This document shows positions 39,753-51,572 of a stretch of 64,000 bases of DNA, piece by piece. Below the pieces are notes generated by a model. That model saw only the letters and a list, made by a program, of their open reading frames with translations, was not told the DNA's origin and made no database searches. Within the stretch, counting starts at the first letter, position 1. Every line of letters begins with the position of its first letter. The position numbers and the translations under genes were made by a program. This DNA is from Lamellibrachia satsuma. Taxonomy: Eukaryota > Annelida > Polychaeta > Sabellida > Siboglinidae. Location: contig BSQZ01000001.1 of NCBI GenBank assembly GCA_033239005.1, positions 7,819,500 to 7,883,499 of the forward strand, in the 5' to 3' direction.

Positions 39753-41841
39753 TGGTTATAGGAAAATTAATGGAGTTCCAAAATTAATATAGTCCACTGC
39801 CATCCGGCTCCGACAAAACGCAGAAATGGCCTTGTTTGAGACAGGGAAGACGGGGGATATTTTAATGATGTTACTTTTCCGTTTTAGTTTGTTTTAAATT
39901 ATTCCTATCGGAAACATGTGGTGTAGTGGATAGTGAGTGTACGTATCGGCATATACCATATGGACGTGACTAGACAATGATTCAGTCTTTGATATCCATG
40001 CGATGCACCCGGTTTAGTTATGCATTTCTAGACTCTTCAAGTGCATGTTGCGAATTCAGTTAAATGCGGCAAGGCGCACTTAAACGCTGTCGTTACGTCA
40101 TCCTGTGACATTCGACGTAAGAAGGCGCCCAGTCAAGGTATTCATGTCTTTCTATGGGACGTGGGAGGGAACCGTCCCAATTGAGGGGGAGAGACAGGGC
40201 GCGAGAGAGACAGTGGTCCCGCAGATGTCGATTAGTATTCCCGTGAATGTACACCTGTAACTGTTCACTATCGCTGACTAGGGAATACCCCCGTGACACG
40301 AACGTTGCAACGAATACCCATTGCAACATTACGATTATAAGAGATATTGCTATATAATTCATGTGGTTTCGATCATTCATTCATTAGTACGGTCGATTAA
40401 CAGTGTTAGTAACTGAAAGAGTTCGTTCAGTTTCTTCTTTCGACACTGCTCGTTCTCCGTTCGTGCATTTGTTCGTTGGCCTGCTCGTTTGATTGTTCGT
40501 TTTCTGGTTCTTTCTTTCTTCCTTTTTTTGGTTCGTTCGTTTGTTTGAAAAAACGGATCGATCGTTTTTAGTTATTTATTTCGTTTGTTCGGTCTCACTT
40601 TGCTTTGTACTCTTGATAGGAACTTTACTCGTTCGTTAGTTTGTTCGTTTTTCGGTCTATATATAGTCATTCGTTTGTAAATATTTGTTACAGAAAGACA
40701 AGCTATGTCCAGACCCCATTTTACAAACCTTCAACTGTTTATTCGCCAGTTTTCACCCTCATATAAGTTACCCTGCCGTCATTTCCACCCCGCGGGTTTG
40801 TGTTGAAGACGGAGCAAATCCGAATAAAATGTAAATACTCGCAATAAAACATCCACCATTCACAGGGCGAAGTGCACCCCAAACGGCTAAGAAAGCGTAA
40901 TTTGTATTTATACAAACTATTTCGATATAAATAATGTATCAAACGGCCGCGCGATAAGCATCTTAGTCTCCTCCCAGTCAAAACTCAGCCGTCGTTTAAT
41001 ACCGGGGTCGCGTTTCACCGAACCGCATCGATACGGCCGAAAACGCCACAAAAATACCGGCAACAAAGACCCCCTCTCTGGGGTGTCAGTACGGCCGGCT
41101 GGCTCTGACACAGAGATCATTATTCCAACAGTGCGAAGGGCTCTCGGTTTCGGTCGCAACGCCTGCGCGGCCCGGACAAAGCCTTAGCCAGGGGATATGC
41201 CGTCGTCGATTACCGTAGTTAGCGCACGTTACGCAACGGCGCCCCATCCCCGCTGCCCGGCACAGCTAACCGTATCATTACCCGAATGAGATCATTGACC
41301 AAGTGTGATTCCGTCCGGCCACAGCCAGTGAACACGGACAAAGTGGCTCGGACCGAACAAAAAAGGAACTTTCTATTTTCCCACTGCCTCCGACCGCGGC
41401 CATCACAATGCGACGTCGGCCCACCATTGTCCAGACTGTTTTTCGACACGACTTGTCGCCGTAATTAAAGCTTGTTCTGCTTTCGAATAGTACAGTCCGG
41501 CGTTTTCCCTTTACACAAGCTTGGCGGGTGGCGCGCATGCAATTACTTATGCAGTCTGTGAATACATTTGAATGAATTAATGAGTTGTCAAAGAACCGAG
41601 AAAGACAAATGTGGCACGTACATTTGGCAGTAGATTGCAGGTGAAGTATGCTACACTAATGTACATTTAAATGTTCGACATTGCACCGTGAAAATTTTTT
41701 ATAAGAGAACGTCTCCATTTCCAAAATAACGACATGGTTTATATTTTGAAATGCCGATTTTATTTATATTATACAAATTGTTCTACTGCCTAGATAGAAC
41801 CGAATGCACCGATAGTTGGGGGGGGGAGAGGTTCGATTGTT
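39752..41841. other. Intergenic, no gene seen
   Basis: No supported gene. 40,420-40,680 is rich in TTCGTT/GTTCG words. 41,000-41,560 is unique, GC-balanced DNA resembling the regulatory stretches of intron 1, but with no specific motif cluster I can defend. Confidence 0.4.
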
Positions 41842-42115
41842 ATGTGCGCGCAATAATTATAGGAATTCCATAATTATATTACCAGAAAGCGAAATATATT
41901 AATCAGTGTCGTAACTACGTTACTAAGAACTCGGTAGACGGATGGCACTCTGTGCGTGTTCACGTTTGTGTTCATGTTTGTGTTCACGTCGACGTGATCT
42001 TTGGAATGTTGAACGGGCGTAATATACTTTTGATCTATTAATGCGAGCCACATAGCATTGTATCATTTAAAGCATATTTTGCTTTCGAAGAATAGTTTAC
42101 TCCAGTCTACTATAA
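41842..42115 (+). repeat. Dispersed repeat family R4, copy 2
   Basis: Direct-strand partner of 36,224-36,500; see that entry for shared landmarks. It contains a small internal duplication (GTGTTCACGTTTGTGTTCATG). Confidence 0.85.
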
Positions 42116-43254
42116 ACCCGTTTGGTTCGGGCGTGAATCACCTTCGGGCGTACACAGTAAACCTGGCATTTCTAGGATGGTTTCTAAAAAAATTCACAGT
42201 TAAACAAATTCTCTCAAAAGATGTCTAAATACGCTTCGTAAAGATAACTGCGAGTCGAATGGGCGATTTTAATTGGTTAATCTGTTTTACGGGACATTGT
42301 AACAAGTACTGTATTTGTAACGGCATATCGGTTACAAATAAATAATATCAATGTAAAACTTGTTACTATCGCGATCTTTTATCTCTTAACATTTTTGAAA
42401 ATGCACGATTTAACAAAGCATTAAAATATGCCACTTTTACATACAAACCGTTTACTGCATATTATAAAGACCGATCGTAAAATTTTCAATTTTGAAGGTG
42501 AAACACAACGGATGCTTGATGTGTCAGCCAAAGTCCCGTTTTATACAATTTCTGACGGTAGATATACGACAGCAATAAAGATTAAAACGGCAATTAAAAC
42601 ATGAAGTACAACAGTGTTAAATTAAATGTACTTTGAGGAAAAATATCAGAGATTGTGGGCATTTTAATGAAACGAAACCCCCAACTAGTTAAGTACCACT
42701 TAACCAAGGAAAATTGCCGTACATTCCGTTTAACATGCACGCGTGCCGTTTAGCGCGCTGCCACCAACGCTGTACCACCAGCACAGTAACCGCTCCGCCG
42801 ACACATCAAAAGCTAACGACTGACACACCTGGAAGATACGCTCGTCAAATCTGCAGATTAGCATAAAACGTTGCGCGGCGACGACGTCGGGATCGACCGC
42901 AGCAGGCGGGCGGGAGGACGCTAAGTGGGATGCGTGGTCGTTACTGCCCGAGTAAGGATCGTAACTTTGATAGGTTGTTAATGTTTTTACACCTCATCCC
43001 CTCTAGATAAATACGGGAGAATGCGGTACGGGACGATACGGGAGAGGGAAGTAGGCGTAAACGGGTTGACCGGCGGCCGCAGAAGACACGATTACGACGC
43101 TTAATGAAGTCTTCATACGGATCTTCCGCCTGCTCGCCCAAACTAAACACTCGGTCACGCATAAAAGTGGAGCGCTCGAGCTAATAGGTCATGAATTCGC
43201 TTGCACGCACGCACGTTCGCACGCCAGATGCAGGAGTCGCTTGCCTGACGGTGA
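42116..43254. other. Intergenic, no gene seen
   Basis: Nothing supported. 42,700-42,960 is unique and GC-richer. Confidence 0.4.
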
Positions 43255-43331
43255 AATATAGGACAAAATCCCTCCCGGACACAATCTCCCTGGACGTAAT
43301 CCCTCCCCGGACCAAAGCCCTCCTCGCCCCC
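43255..43331. repeat. Foldback-family solo arm 2
   Basis: Units GGACAAAATCCCTCCC, GGACACAATCTCCCT, GGACGTAATCCCTCCCC and GGACCAAAGCCCTCC in tandem, the same 15-17-bp type as in the foldback element at 54,819-55,399. Only one arm is seen. Confidence 0.65.
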
Positions 43332-43710
43332 CTCCCCCCCACCAACACACACACCTCACCAAAATCACCCTCCTCACACACAGTTAAAAAGAATTTTCCA
43401 ATGTCCACATTTGTTAGTGAGATATGTTTGTTTCCGTCACTTGAGACGTAGTTGTTGCTTTGCTAATTATCAAGTGAATGGGTAATATGATAGTAAGAAT
43501 TGCATCAGGCCCTTCCTCTGTGTTTAAAAAGAGGGTTCGGTCTTCTGGCATACACAATCATGAAGTCGGGGATTTCTGGAATGGTTCTTTCATTTATTTT
43601 ACATTTAAACAAATTCTCGCAAAAAGGACGGGCAGTAGCAATACAACTTTATTGTGGCACACTCTGTCTGGGACAGCTTCTTTTCTTAGGATTATAGTAA
43701 AGGCTATATA

Positions 43711-43760
43711 CGGTTTGGTTGCAGGGTACCCGGTTTGGTTGCAGGATACCCGGTTTGGTT
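43711..43760. repeat. 20-bp tandem repeat, 2.5 copies
   Basis: CGGTTTGGTTGCAGG(G/A)TACC repeated at 43,711 and 43,731, with a half unit to 43,760. Confidence 0.95.
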
Positions 43761-45529
43761 AGATCATGATAATGATTCCACACAAACAGTTAACACACGC
43801 GGATCATTGTAGCGGTTTACCGTCACCCGCTGTTACCGCAGCATGTGTCGGGTAATTTAACATAATGTTTCTACATTATCGTGTAACCCGAGTCTGGTAG
43901 TCGGCACAAATGATGCGAGGAATTCCTTGATCGCGCTGCCGAAACTCACAGGGGAATTCGACAGAGCGGTCATTCACACATACGTTCGATTTCTTTCGCG
44001 GGACCATCGAAACTTCTCGAATGTTGAAACCGAGCACCGGACTGGAATCGTTAGAGTCAACACCCAAAGTACCGCAGGGACACGTCGGGAGGAGGGGACT
44101 TCAAAGGCGTTTGGGAAGACGATCTAGATTTAGCTTGCTGATGCATCGACCATATTTTCCCGCCTATACGGATTGTCTTCGCTGATAAGGAGCGTCGTTC
44201 GATATCAAACGTTTCGTTGTCGTGTTCCGGTTTCATGTTGCGCCTATGCGATGACCGAATGGGCCGAGGTCCCGTGATACTTGCGGGTCTCGCTAGAGCC
44301 GTCTGCAGAGGTCGTTCATTGTGACTATAACAGTCATCATCTATCGCGATCAACGAGGTGGGGTTTTCTGAAATGTAACATCGTAAATAACGCGGACAAA
44401 TTATATTTGTTTCAGGCATTACAGGGTGGAGACATTTGATTAAGACGGAAATGGAAGGTACTTTTGATTTCGGGTGATTTCGATTTACTCTTGGATTATA
44501 GGGTGATCTGAATGAATTCACGATCGTAATACGTTCTGGTTTCCGCTTTTTTCCTTTTTTTTAACTCGGTTGCGGATTTCCCTGTCTAGAAATGTCATCC
44601 CAAGTTTGAGATGAACTGATACAAAACTATGCAACGACATAACTCAAAATTACGGTCTTTCTAGTCCAACGTGAATCACCGCCCAAATGTTTGATGTTGT
44701 TCAATAAGAGACTTTCAATTATGACGGATTATGCAAGTAGCTGACGGTAGGGGGCACACCCTATCGGTCCTCTGATTCCACAGTGTTAAGTACCAGTCTA
44801 TCTGGTTTTCCTGTTCAATGGTCGCATTTAGCCAACTTTCTTCTCTTGGTGGAACGTAACAGACCTTCTTCTTCCTTAATCCCTACGCTATGTTCATCTT
44901 TTTCTCCGTCCGCCTTCTGACGTAGTTGAGTACAATTGTTTACGTGTATCGTGACGTCACAATTGGACTACGCACCAAACAAGGGAGTTTGGGTTCTTCG
45001 CAAATTATATTCCCTTCGCAAAGATCGCGTAGACACATATTGTAAATGTGGATATCCAGGCGTGACCTGCCATAACCAACTCTGATTGACTGTGTACGCG
45101 TCTATGTTGCGTCACTCACTTATTGGGTAATTTAAGAAGTTATTTGTAAGAACATACTTAGCATGCCCAGCATGACTGATTTTAGGCTTGCTGTTTGTAT
45201 CGGCTACGTCTTAACTAAGAACGAATTTACATTTGCTATGTTTTGTAATAATAACGGGCTCGGGACCCCCCTTTCCCCATATTTCCACACATATTGTGAA
45301 CAAATAGGATGATTCGTAATACGTGTGTGGAAAAGCGCCGGAAAAGCACGTGTAAACGAAGTGGCATAACCTCGTCGCCGTCGGACCCAACGGGTCTTTG
45401 AAATTTGGCAAACAGCAGTTATGTTGACAAAATTATTTATTACAAATGTTAAATTCGTTTCACCTGCCTGATCTTTATACCACTGAAGTCCCGAGAGAGC
45501 ACAATGTTAGCAAGAAGTTAGGGAGAATA
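43761..45529. other. Intergenic, no gene seen
   Basis: No exon or repeat supported. A single CTCF-like 14-mer, ACGGTAGGGGGCAC, lies at 44,744-44,757. Confidence 0.4.
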
Positions 45530-46747
45530 GAGTAGGTTGGGATAGAGTGCACACCCCGGGCCAAAGCGCACCACCTCTATTCCGGCAGATCCAACTTGCT
45601 CCCAATAAACCGATGCACCATGATGCCAAATTAACTTTGCACGTTCGAGTTGAGGAGACACAGCACGCATAGTAAGTTATACCAATTTGAGTTTTTGGCC
45701 ATATTATTATAACAAATTGAACAGCTTCAACCGATCCCACAGCATACGTACTTTAACTAATCTAAAATGTGAAATTGCTATTTACACGTCACTTATATAG
45801 TATTGTTATAATACATGTTATTGATTCAAGCGGGCGAAAATATTGGCCACGTTATTTTTGTAATTCTAATGACACATTCAATACGGGGCAAAGCGCACCC
45901 CTGCATGTGTAAATACATTGTGGCGATTGTATAAATTACTGCATTTTCACTGGTACTCGTTGTTAGGTAAACACTATTTATTGACAAGTTTGCCACATTA
46001 TTAACATATATGGGGGGGTGGTCAGGAAGTGGGGGGTGGGAGGTCCGTCCTATACATTGGTGGGAGGTCGGGGGTTGGTCTCAGAAATAGGTGTATAGTG
46101 GGAGGTTGGCCTAAAAGATGGGGGAAGGTGGGAGTTTGAGGTGGGAGGTATTAACACAAGTTATGCAAATAACATTACAAATTACATAAATAGCAATACC
46201 ACACATCATATGGCAGCAGTCGCATCGTGCCACGGGATGTCCAAAATTATGATTCGTCGTTCATCGTATAGATTGGTGCCCAGTCCACCATATATGACGC
46301 CACTGTTATATGTTTCAAACTCCACCTTGCGCGTAGCGTGCGAAGCGTATCTTGTGAAGGATTCGGGAACGGTGTTTGGTTATCGGATAGGTTATAGGAG
46401 GTTCTTCTTAATAATATATAACTTGTCAAAAGGTGTTTGTTTATTTGCCGTATCAACTAAGTAGGTTCTATGGATCGGTGGTGAGGAAATAGACTCAATG
46501 TTTCAATAAAATAAATACAAAACATATAAGCCACGCATTATTATTCATGACGAAATTTGTGACACGTAAGACTGTCACTAAAATGCATTTTTGTAGTAGT
46601 TGTTTTTTAGTAAGATTCTGTAATTCTAGTACTATTTAGTTAAGAGGTGTGCATTTGTAACTGCGTTAACTGTTCCAGCCTTATATGAAAATATATATGC
46701 CAAATCGCGTTTGACCCCAAAGGGTTGCGCTTTGCCCCACCCTACTC
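45530..46747. mobile_element. 1.2-kb inverted-repeat element flanked by TA
   Basis: The left end GAGTAGGTTGGGATAGAGTG CAC and the right end, read on minus, GAGTAGGGTGGGGCAAAGCG CAA are inverted repeats flanked by TA on both sides (45,528-45,529 and 46,748-46,749). An internal copy of the subterminal word GGGGCAAAGCGCACCCC sits at about 45,886. No transposase frame was found. TA flanks suggest Tc1/mariner-type or related mobilisation of a non-autonomous element; the superfamily is an inference. Confidence 0.75.
46009..46148 (+). repeat. G-rich degenerate minisatellite (potential G-quadruplex)
   Basis: Units like TGGGAGGTCGGGGGTTGGTC and GTGGGAGGTTGGCC repeat with variation. Runs of three to seven Gs recur on the plus strand over 140 bp, inside the TA-flanked element. 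Confidence 0.8.
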
Positions 46748-46995
46748 TATAAATATTGTTTAAAAGTTTATGCTGTAAAGGTGCGTTCGCACTTACTTGG
46801 CCCGAGCTGACGTGTTACTTCGCGAACACAATTTCCCAGGTGTTCCATTTCTCTCACAAAATACTATTACTGCGTCGTTGCGACGTAGTAGGACATACAA
46901 CAATCAACTTATTTATTCATTTTATTAATTTAATTTTATTAATTTAAATATATAAAACAAAAAACAAGTAAAATACATAATCTAACTAAAAAGAG
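46748..46995. other. Spacer between TA-flanked element and tRNA
   Basis: AT-rich spacer; nothing supported apart from the tRNA 3' flank. Confidence 0.5.
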
Positions 46996-47093
46996 CGCCC
47001 GATGTGGGGCTCGAACCCACGACCCTGGGATTGCTTCGAGCCTGGTTGGTTAGCTGTAAGAGTCCCATGCTCTACCGACTGAGCTAACCGGGC
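46996..47093 (-). tRNA. tRNA-Lys(CTT) with a 25-nt intron, copy 1
   Basis: Full cloverleaf on the minus strand: acceptor GCCCGGT/ATCGGGC, discriminator G, D arm GCTCAGTCGGTAGAGC, anticodon stem TGGGA/TCCCA with anticodon CTT at 47,060-47,058, and T arm GTGGGTTCGAGCCCCAC. A 25-nt intron follows position 37 (starts CAGCTAACC, ends GAAGCA), the usual place for tRNA introns. A pol III terminator-like T5 follows the gene. The body is identical to the copy at 53,725, with a single difference in the intron. Confidence 0.96.
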
Positions 47094-47334
47094 AGACGTA
47101 AGTTACACGGGCATGCAAGTAGCCAGGCATGCAAATGGGCAGGCGGGCAGGCGGGCAGGCGGGAAGGCGGACAGGCGGGCAAGCTGAATGGCAGAATGGC
47201 AGAATAGAGATAGTTAGACAGGTTTAGACAGGTATGGACATAAAGAGAAATAGACAGACAGACAGTGAAATAGTGAAACACGGATAGACAGACAGCGAGG
47301 GGGAAGGGAAAGAGAGGGGAGGCAGACAGAGAGA
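47094..47334. repeat. GGCAGGCGGGCA / GACAGACA-type short tandem sequence
   Basis: Degenerate (GGCA)n, (GGCGGGCA)n, then GACAGACA and AGAGAG repeats running into the CGCA microsatellite. Noncoding. Confidence 0.75.
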
Positions 47335-47341
47335 GACATAC

Positions 47342-47378
<37 letters not shown>

Positions 47379-47382
47379 CGTA

Positions 47383-47418
<36 letters not shown>

Positions 47419-47420
47419 GT
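47335..47420. repeat. (CGCA)n microsatellite
   Basis: About 86 bp of CGCA units with one CGTA variant. Confidence 0.97.
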
Positions 47421-47489
47421 CTACAACTATGTAAGAGATAATATGATTTTACAATACACACCGAATGCCTAGGTCTGGTGCCTCTTCAA

Positions 47490-47992
47490 TTAAAGGTGCC
47501 TCCTCAACTCCACTTTTTTGCTCATCTCATTTCAAATTAATTTTGCGAAAATTCAAACTTACCTAATATCCACTACGACATGCTAGCTCGTTTGTGCAAT
47601 TTTTGTATGTAGTCTTTGTGAAATCGTCAGACAAACTATTAAATTATTTAATGTTTGATCGAGCATTTATTGAAGTTAAAATGGAAACGTGGAAAGCTCA
47701 CGAATTTCGCCCTTTGTCAAGTTATCGGCGAGAGGATATGATCAGCCCGTTTACCGTTTTGGATATCCACTATTTTGAGCTTTACCAGATTTAACGACTA
47801 AAGTCAATTCTTTCTATCATTTGAAAAAAAAAACGCATTTATTTTATTAAACAGATTGCGGATATTTCACTGTTCACACACTACATATTTCACTATTCAC
47901 ACACTACATATTTCACTATTCACACACTACATATTAGGACGTCAACGAACCGGATTCGCGATAGGCTAAATCAGTTGAGGATGGAGTTTTAA
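47490..47992 (+). mobile_element. TTAA-ended MITE, copy 2
   Basis: 503-bp member of the same family as 16,098-16,601, same orientation. The left end is TTAAAGGTGCCTCCTCAACT and the right, on minus, TTAAAACTCCATCCTCAACT, the best-preserved inverted ends of the three. A local triplication of TTCACTATTCACACACTACATA lies at about 47,870-47,932. Confidence 0.85.
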
Positions 47993-48634
47993 TTAAGACT
48001 GTTACTAGAGCGTTACACATGCGGACAAGTCTACGAAACAATATGTACACAGAAACAATATCCACCATATCAATGTTAATACAAAATTATTAAACATAAA
48101 ATATCACAGTTCACATATGATGGACTATTTAATATTTATCTTGGCGGAAGTGGCAGGTCTTTTCCCCGGCAGCATTGAGTCAGTTTGTTCTATTATTCAG
48201 ATTGCTCAGAATTGCTCTGAAAGCCACATAATTCCCAGCTGCCTACGACATTATGTCCGGAGACAGTTTGTATCGGGTTTAGCTATGACGATTATGTTGA
48301 GAAATTGCAACTCGCTGTTGGACATCGTAGCAACGGCGCGTGTGCGCGTGAACAACGGAAGTCTTCTACGCCAGTGGTGTTCATAATCTCCCCGGAGAGA
48401 CGGTAAACCTGTCTCCGTAGCGACACCCGGATGCACGGCCGTGGTGACACTAAGACTGTCACGGTATGGTGATCACGAAGATGAGTCCCCACTGGCCGCG
48501 TGTCGCCGCCACAGGTGTCGCCCGCGTCGCCTTGACAGGAACTCCGTCAGGACGATCGTCAATTGCAATAAGCAACGCGTCGGCTGTCACATTCGCTGTC
48601 AATGACGGTGTATGTGCCGGAGACAACGTTAGAT
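47993..48634. other. Intergenic, no gene seen
   Basis: Nothing supported. Confidence 0.4.
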
Positions 48635-48737
48635 ACGGTGACAGGAAAATCACTCGTTAGACCAACGTTCGTTGATTATATATAAAGATCTAAATTTACA
48701 AGACAAAAACTCGCCATCTCATATGTCTAGCTTCGCG
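48635..48737 (+). repeat. 103-bp direct repeat, left copy
   Basis: Nearly identical to 49,189-49,291 (begins ACGGTGAC, ends CTAGCTTCGCG); the two copies are 554 bp apart. Confidence 0.95.
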
Positions 48738-48977
48738 GGGGTAAGATCACAGTTGACCTTCCTGTTTATTGTTTCACACAAATGTAGGGCGTATTAAATT
48801 GCGATATGTGAATTTAAAGAATTCATATGATGTGACATAAGTGCAATTGAGCAGGCATATTCACAGGTTTGTTTGTAGAAACTATTGGCTGTGAAATGGT
48901 GCATTTTTTAGAGTTTAAAAGGCGGAGGGATTTATGGGAATTTTTCTGCTATGGGCCACGTGGGCGCATGAATACAA

Positions 48978-49175
48978 GGCTATTTTTGTCAAAATTGATG
49001 GGCATCGCACGTCGGGGCGTTTTAAAAGAGCTGGAGGTATGTGATTTTGATAAAACGTGGTCAGCATGTCAATGAGATTATGGCAGATGCTGTGAAAAAG
49101 TTTCAGAATTTTTAGTGGTCACGTTTTCTTATAATCTAACAAAACGTTAACATGGCCACAAATGCAATTTTCAAC
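48978..49175 (+). repeat. Dispersed repeat family R3, copy 2
   Basis: Partner of 23,236-23,450. It lies between the two 103-bp direct repeats, close to the right one, so both may belong to one larger element. Confidence 0.75.
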
Positions 49176-49188
49176 TGTTTCAACTCCT

Positions 49189-49291
49189 ACGGTGACGGGA
49201 AAATCACTCGTCAGACCAACGTTCGTTGATTATATATAAAGATCTAAATTTACAAGACAAAAACTCGCCATCCCCTATGTCTAGCTTCGCG
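49189..49291 (+). repeat. 103-bp direct repeat, right copy
   Basis: Right-hand copy of the repeat at 48,635. Here it ends in the perfect 18-bp palindrome CTAGCTTCGCGAAGCTAG (49,281-49,298), which the left copy lacks. Confidence 0.95.
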
Positions 49292-49369
49292 AAGCTAGGC
49301 GTAGAAGATACAGCTAGTTTTTGTAATTAGTTATCGTTACACGGAGTACTGTTTGACCACGTGAAGTGT

Positions 49370-49403
49370 GTGTGTGCGCGCGCGCGCGTGCGTGCGTGCG
49401 TGA
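49370..49403. repeat. (GT)n/(GC)n/(GTGC)n microsatellite
   Basis: Short GT, GC and CGTG run. Confidence 0.9.
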
Positions 49404-51336
49404 TTTTCCCCTGATGAGGGGTAAAACATGAATATCTGAAATATAGAAACAAGATATTACAATAATTGTAATTTCACTTGTCTATTCAACTGTACATAAT
49501 ATTATAGTTTTTGGCGTAGTATGTTACATATTATATGATATTAATTTTAAAGATACAACGGACTGTATAAGTTGATCGTTTTGCTGACTGCGTGTTAAAA
49601 TGGTAAAATATATAGCGCCGTATTTTATGCGAAAGGGTTGCTTTAAAAGCGGTTATAAAGTAACACTTTCGGGTTAACGTGGAACTAAATCAATTAATGA
49701 ATGAGAGAATATAAGTTTTATTCACAGTAAGAAACACATTAAGCTTCATGTGCTCGGTACACAATCGTTTGGGCCGAGATCACTATGCCCATTGCGCTAT
49801 GAGGCCGAAATCACCAGAATTGCGGGCCGAAGTCTCCAAAGATTGCTGTCCGAATTCACTGGGCCGAATTCACCATGGGCCGGCATCACTGTGTCCACGC
49901 TGACATGCAACTCGCTGACAGCTCACTTCGATCCGACGTGGACCGTGGTCGCCGATGGTGGTCGCTGCATGTGTTTTGCAGATCGATGGCATCAACATAG
50001 CTTCCACTATTGGGAATAACGTTGGCACAAAAAGAGATTTTCTCACCAGGATAACACAGGGCTGCCACTTTTACTGGTCTGGATCGCTTACTATGTACAG
50101 TTTGCATTACAATCGAATGTCGCACAATAAACAATTTTGACGCTCGCTTCTGAACAACCGCTATCGCTGTCAACAGTATGGTGAATCAATGGAAAGTCGC
50201 AGTCTCGTAACACTTCTTTGTCATCAGTGACGTCACATCGAAGTTTGCCGATAGTCGCGGGAAAAATATGCATAATCGAGGCAGGCCGGTAGAACAGAGC
50301 ATTATTTGGAATTATTAATTAATTGAATTCCAATTAATTTTTCGGTGTTGTGGAATCAACAAAAAATACTATATGTAATATAATATGATTTCAAGCAAGC
50401 GTTGTTATTGTTCCCTTTAAAGCGAAACGAAGGTCATGGTGTTGTGCCTAGATACGCCTGTAAGAGTTAATAAGAGATCGTAATTTGTAAATACAATCAA
50501 GAATATAAATTCAGTGATTTACTACGAAAATCTTGTTGAACACACAACATCTTCATTTCTGTCAGATAACCTTACGTCACGAATGCGGTATTCTGGCAAT
50601 ATTCGTTCACCAAATGAAAATCCATTTGTGAACACCTAGTCCTATTATATAATACTTGCCAATAGCATATGGATATGCTGTTGGCGTCTAAGCTCAACCT
50701 ATGCAAAATGTTTTTGCCTATGCCTACTAAACTTATCCCATTCTGACTTAGTTTTTCTCGCTTGATTGAATGTTAGTGTTGCCTCTGTGTATACCGGTCG
50801 GTCCTTCGATTTCGGTCGAAATCATTTACTGCGTTTTAACGAGTCACAGCGGAAATCGACTTCCATAAAATACCAGTCGTTCTGGTCAATATGTTAGCCA
50901 CCATGGAAAAGAGACATTTTACCAGAATCTCCCAATTGCAGAACACATTAAAAAACCACTAGCGAGATATATTCGTGATTGTAGTAGGGCTATCCATAAA
51001 GTTCGTCACGCTATTTTTTTTACTTTTTTGAGAATCCCCTTGTCACCCTTCGTAACGCTGGGCTGTACACCCCCCCCCCCCAAAAAAAAACTTTGTTCGT
51101 TTTGAGAAATACCACCACACACCTATTATGCATACATCTATTTTATATTCGTTGCTCAGCATTGATTCGTAGTTCTCAGGTAGAATATAGGTCTGTATAA
51201 CTAATAATAAATCAGATGTCCATGTTTATGTACGTTTAATATGTGTATTGACGCCCTTGAGGGTTCCTCCCTGTCGGCCTACTGACTCACTCATGAGTCA
51301 GAGTCTTGACACACTAAAAATACAAGCCTCTGCTTA
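49404..51336. other. Intergenic, no gene seen
   Basis: No exon supported. A poly-C/poly-A junction lies at 51,069-51,090. 49,770-49,880 has a weak repetition of GGGCCGA(A/G)(A/T)TCAC words. Confidence 0.4.
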
Positions 51337-51462
51337 CGTGCCTACCCACACACTAAACGTGCCTACCCACACACTAAACGTGCCTACCCACACACCAAAC
51401 GTGCCTACCCACACACTAAACGTGCCTACCCACACACTAAACGTGCCTACCCACACACTAAA
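51337..51462. repeat. 21-bp tandem repeat, 6 copies
   Basis: Six units of CGTGCCTACCCACACACTAA+A with a single substitution in unit 3. The period is a multiple of three, so a frame stays open (Asn-Val-Pro-Thr-His-Thr-Leu), but no gene context supports coding. Confidence 0.97.
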
Positions 51463-51572
51463 CACCCTGCCAAGGATTCACAGTCCTGCACAGTGGGATT
51501 ATTGATGTATCAGACACCAGTGCTGTTTGTGCAGCGCAACGAATGCCTACGACCTCCCTCGCCGAGCCTTTT

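Noticed and set aside
39915..39990. SINE head-like TGGTGTAGTGG
   Set aside because: A-box match without a convincing B-box downstream.
51337..51462. CRISPR-like regular repeat
   Set aside because: Units are contiguous 21-mers with no spacers; this is a minisatellite in an animal genome.
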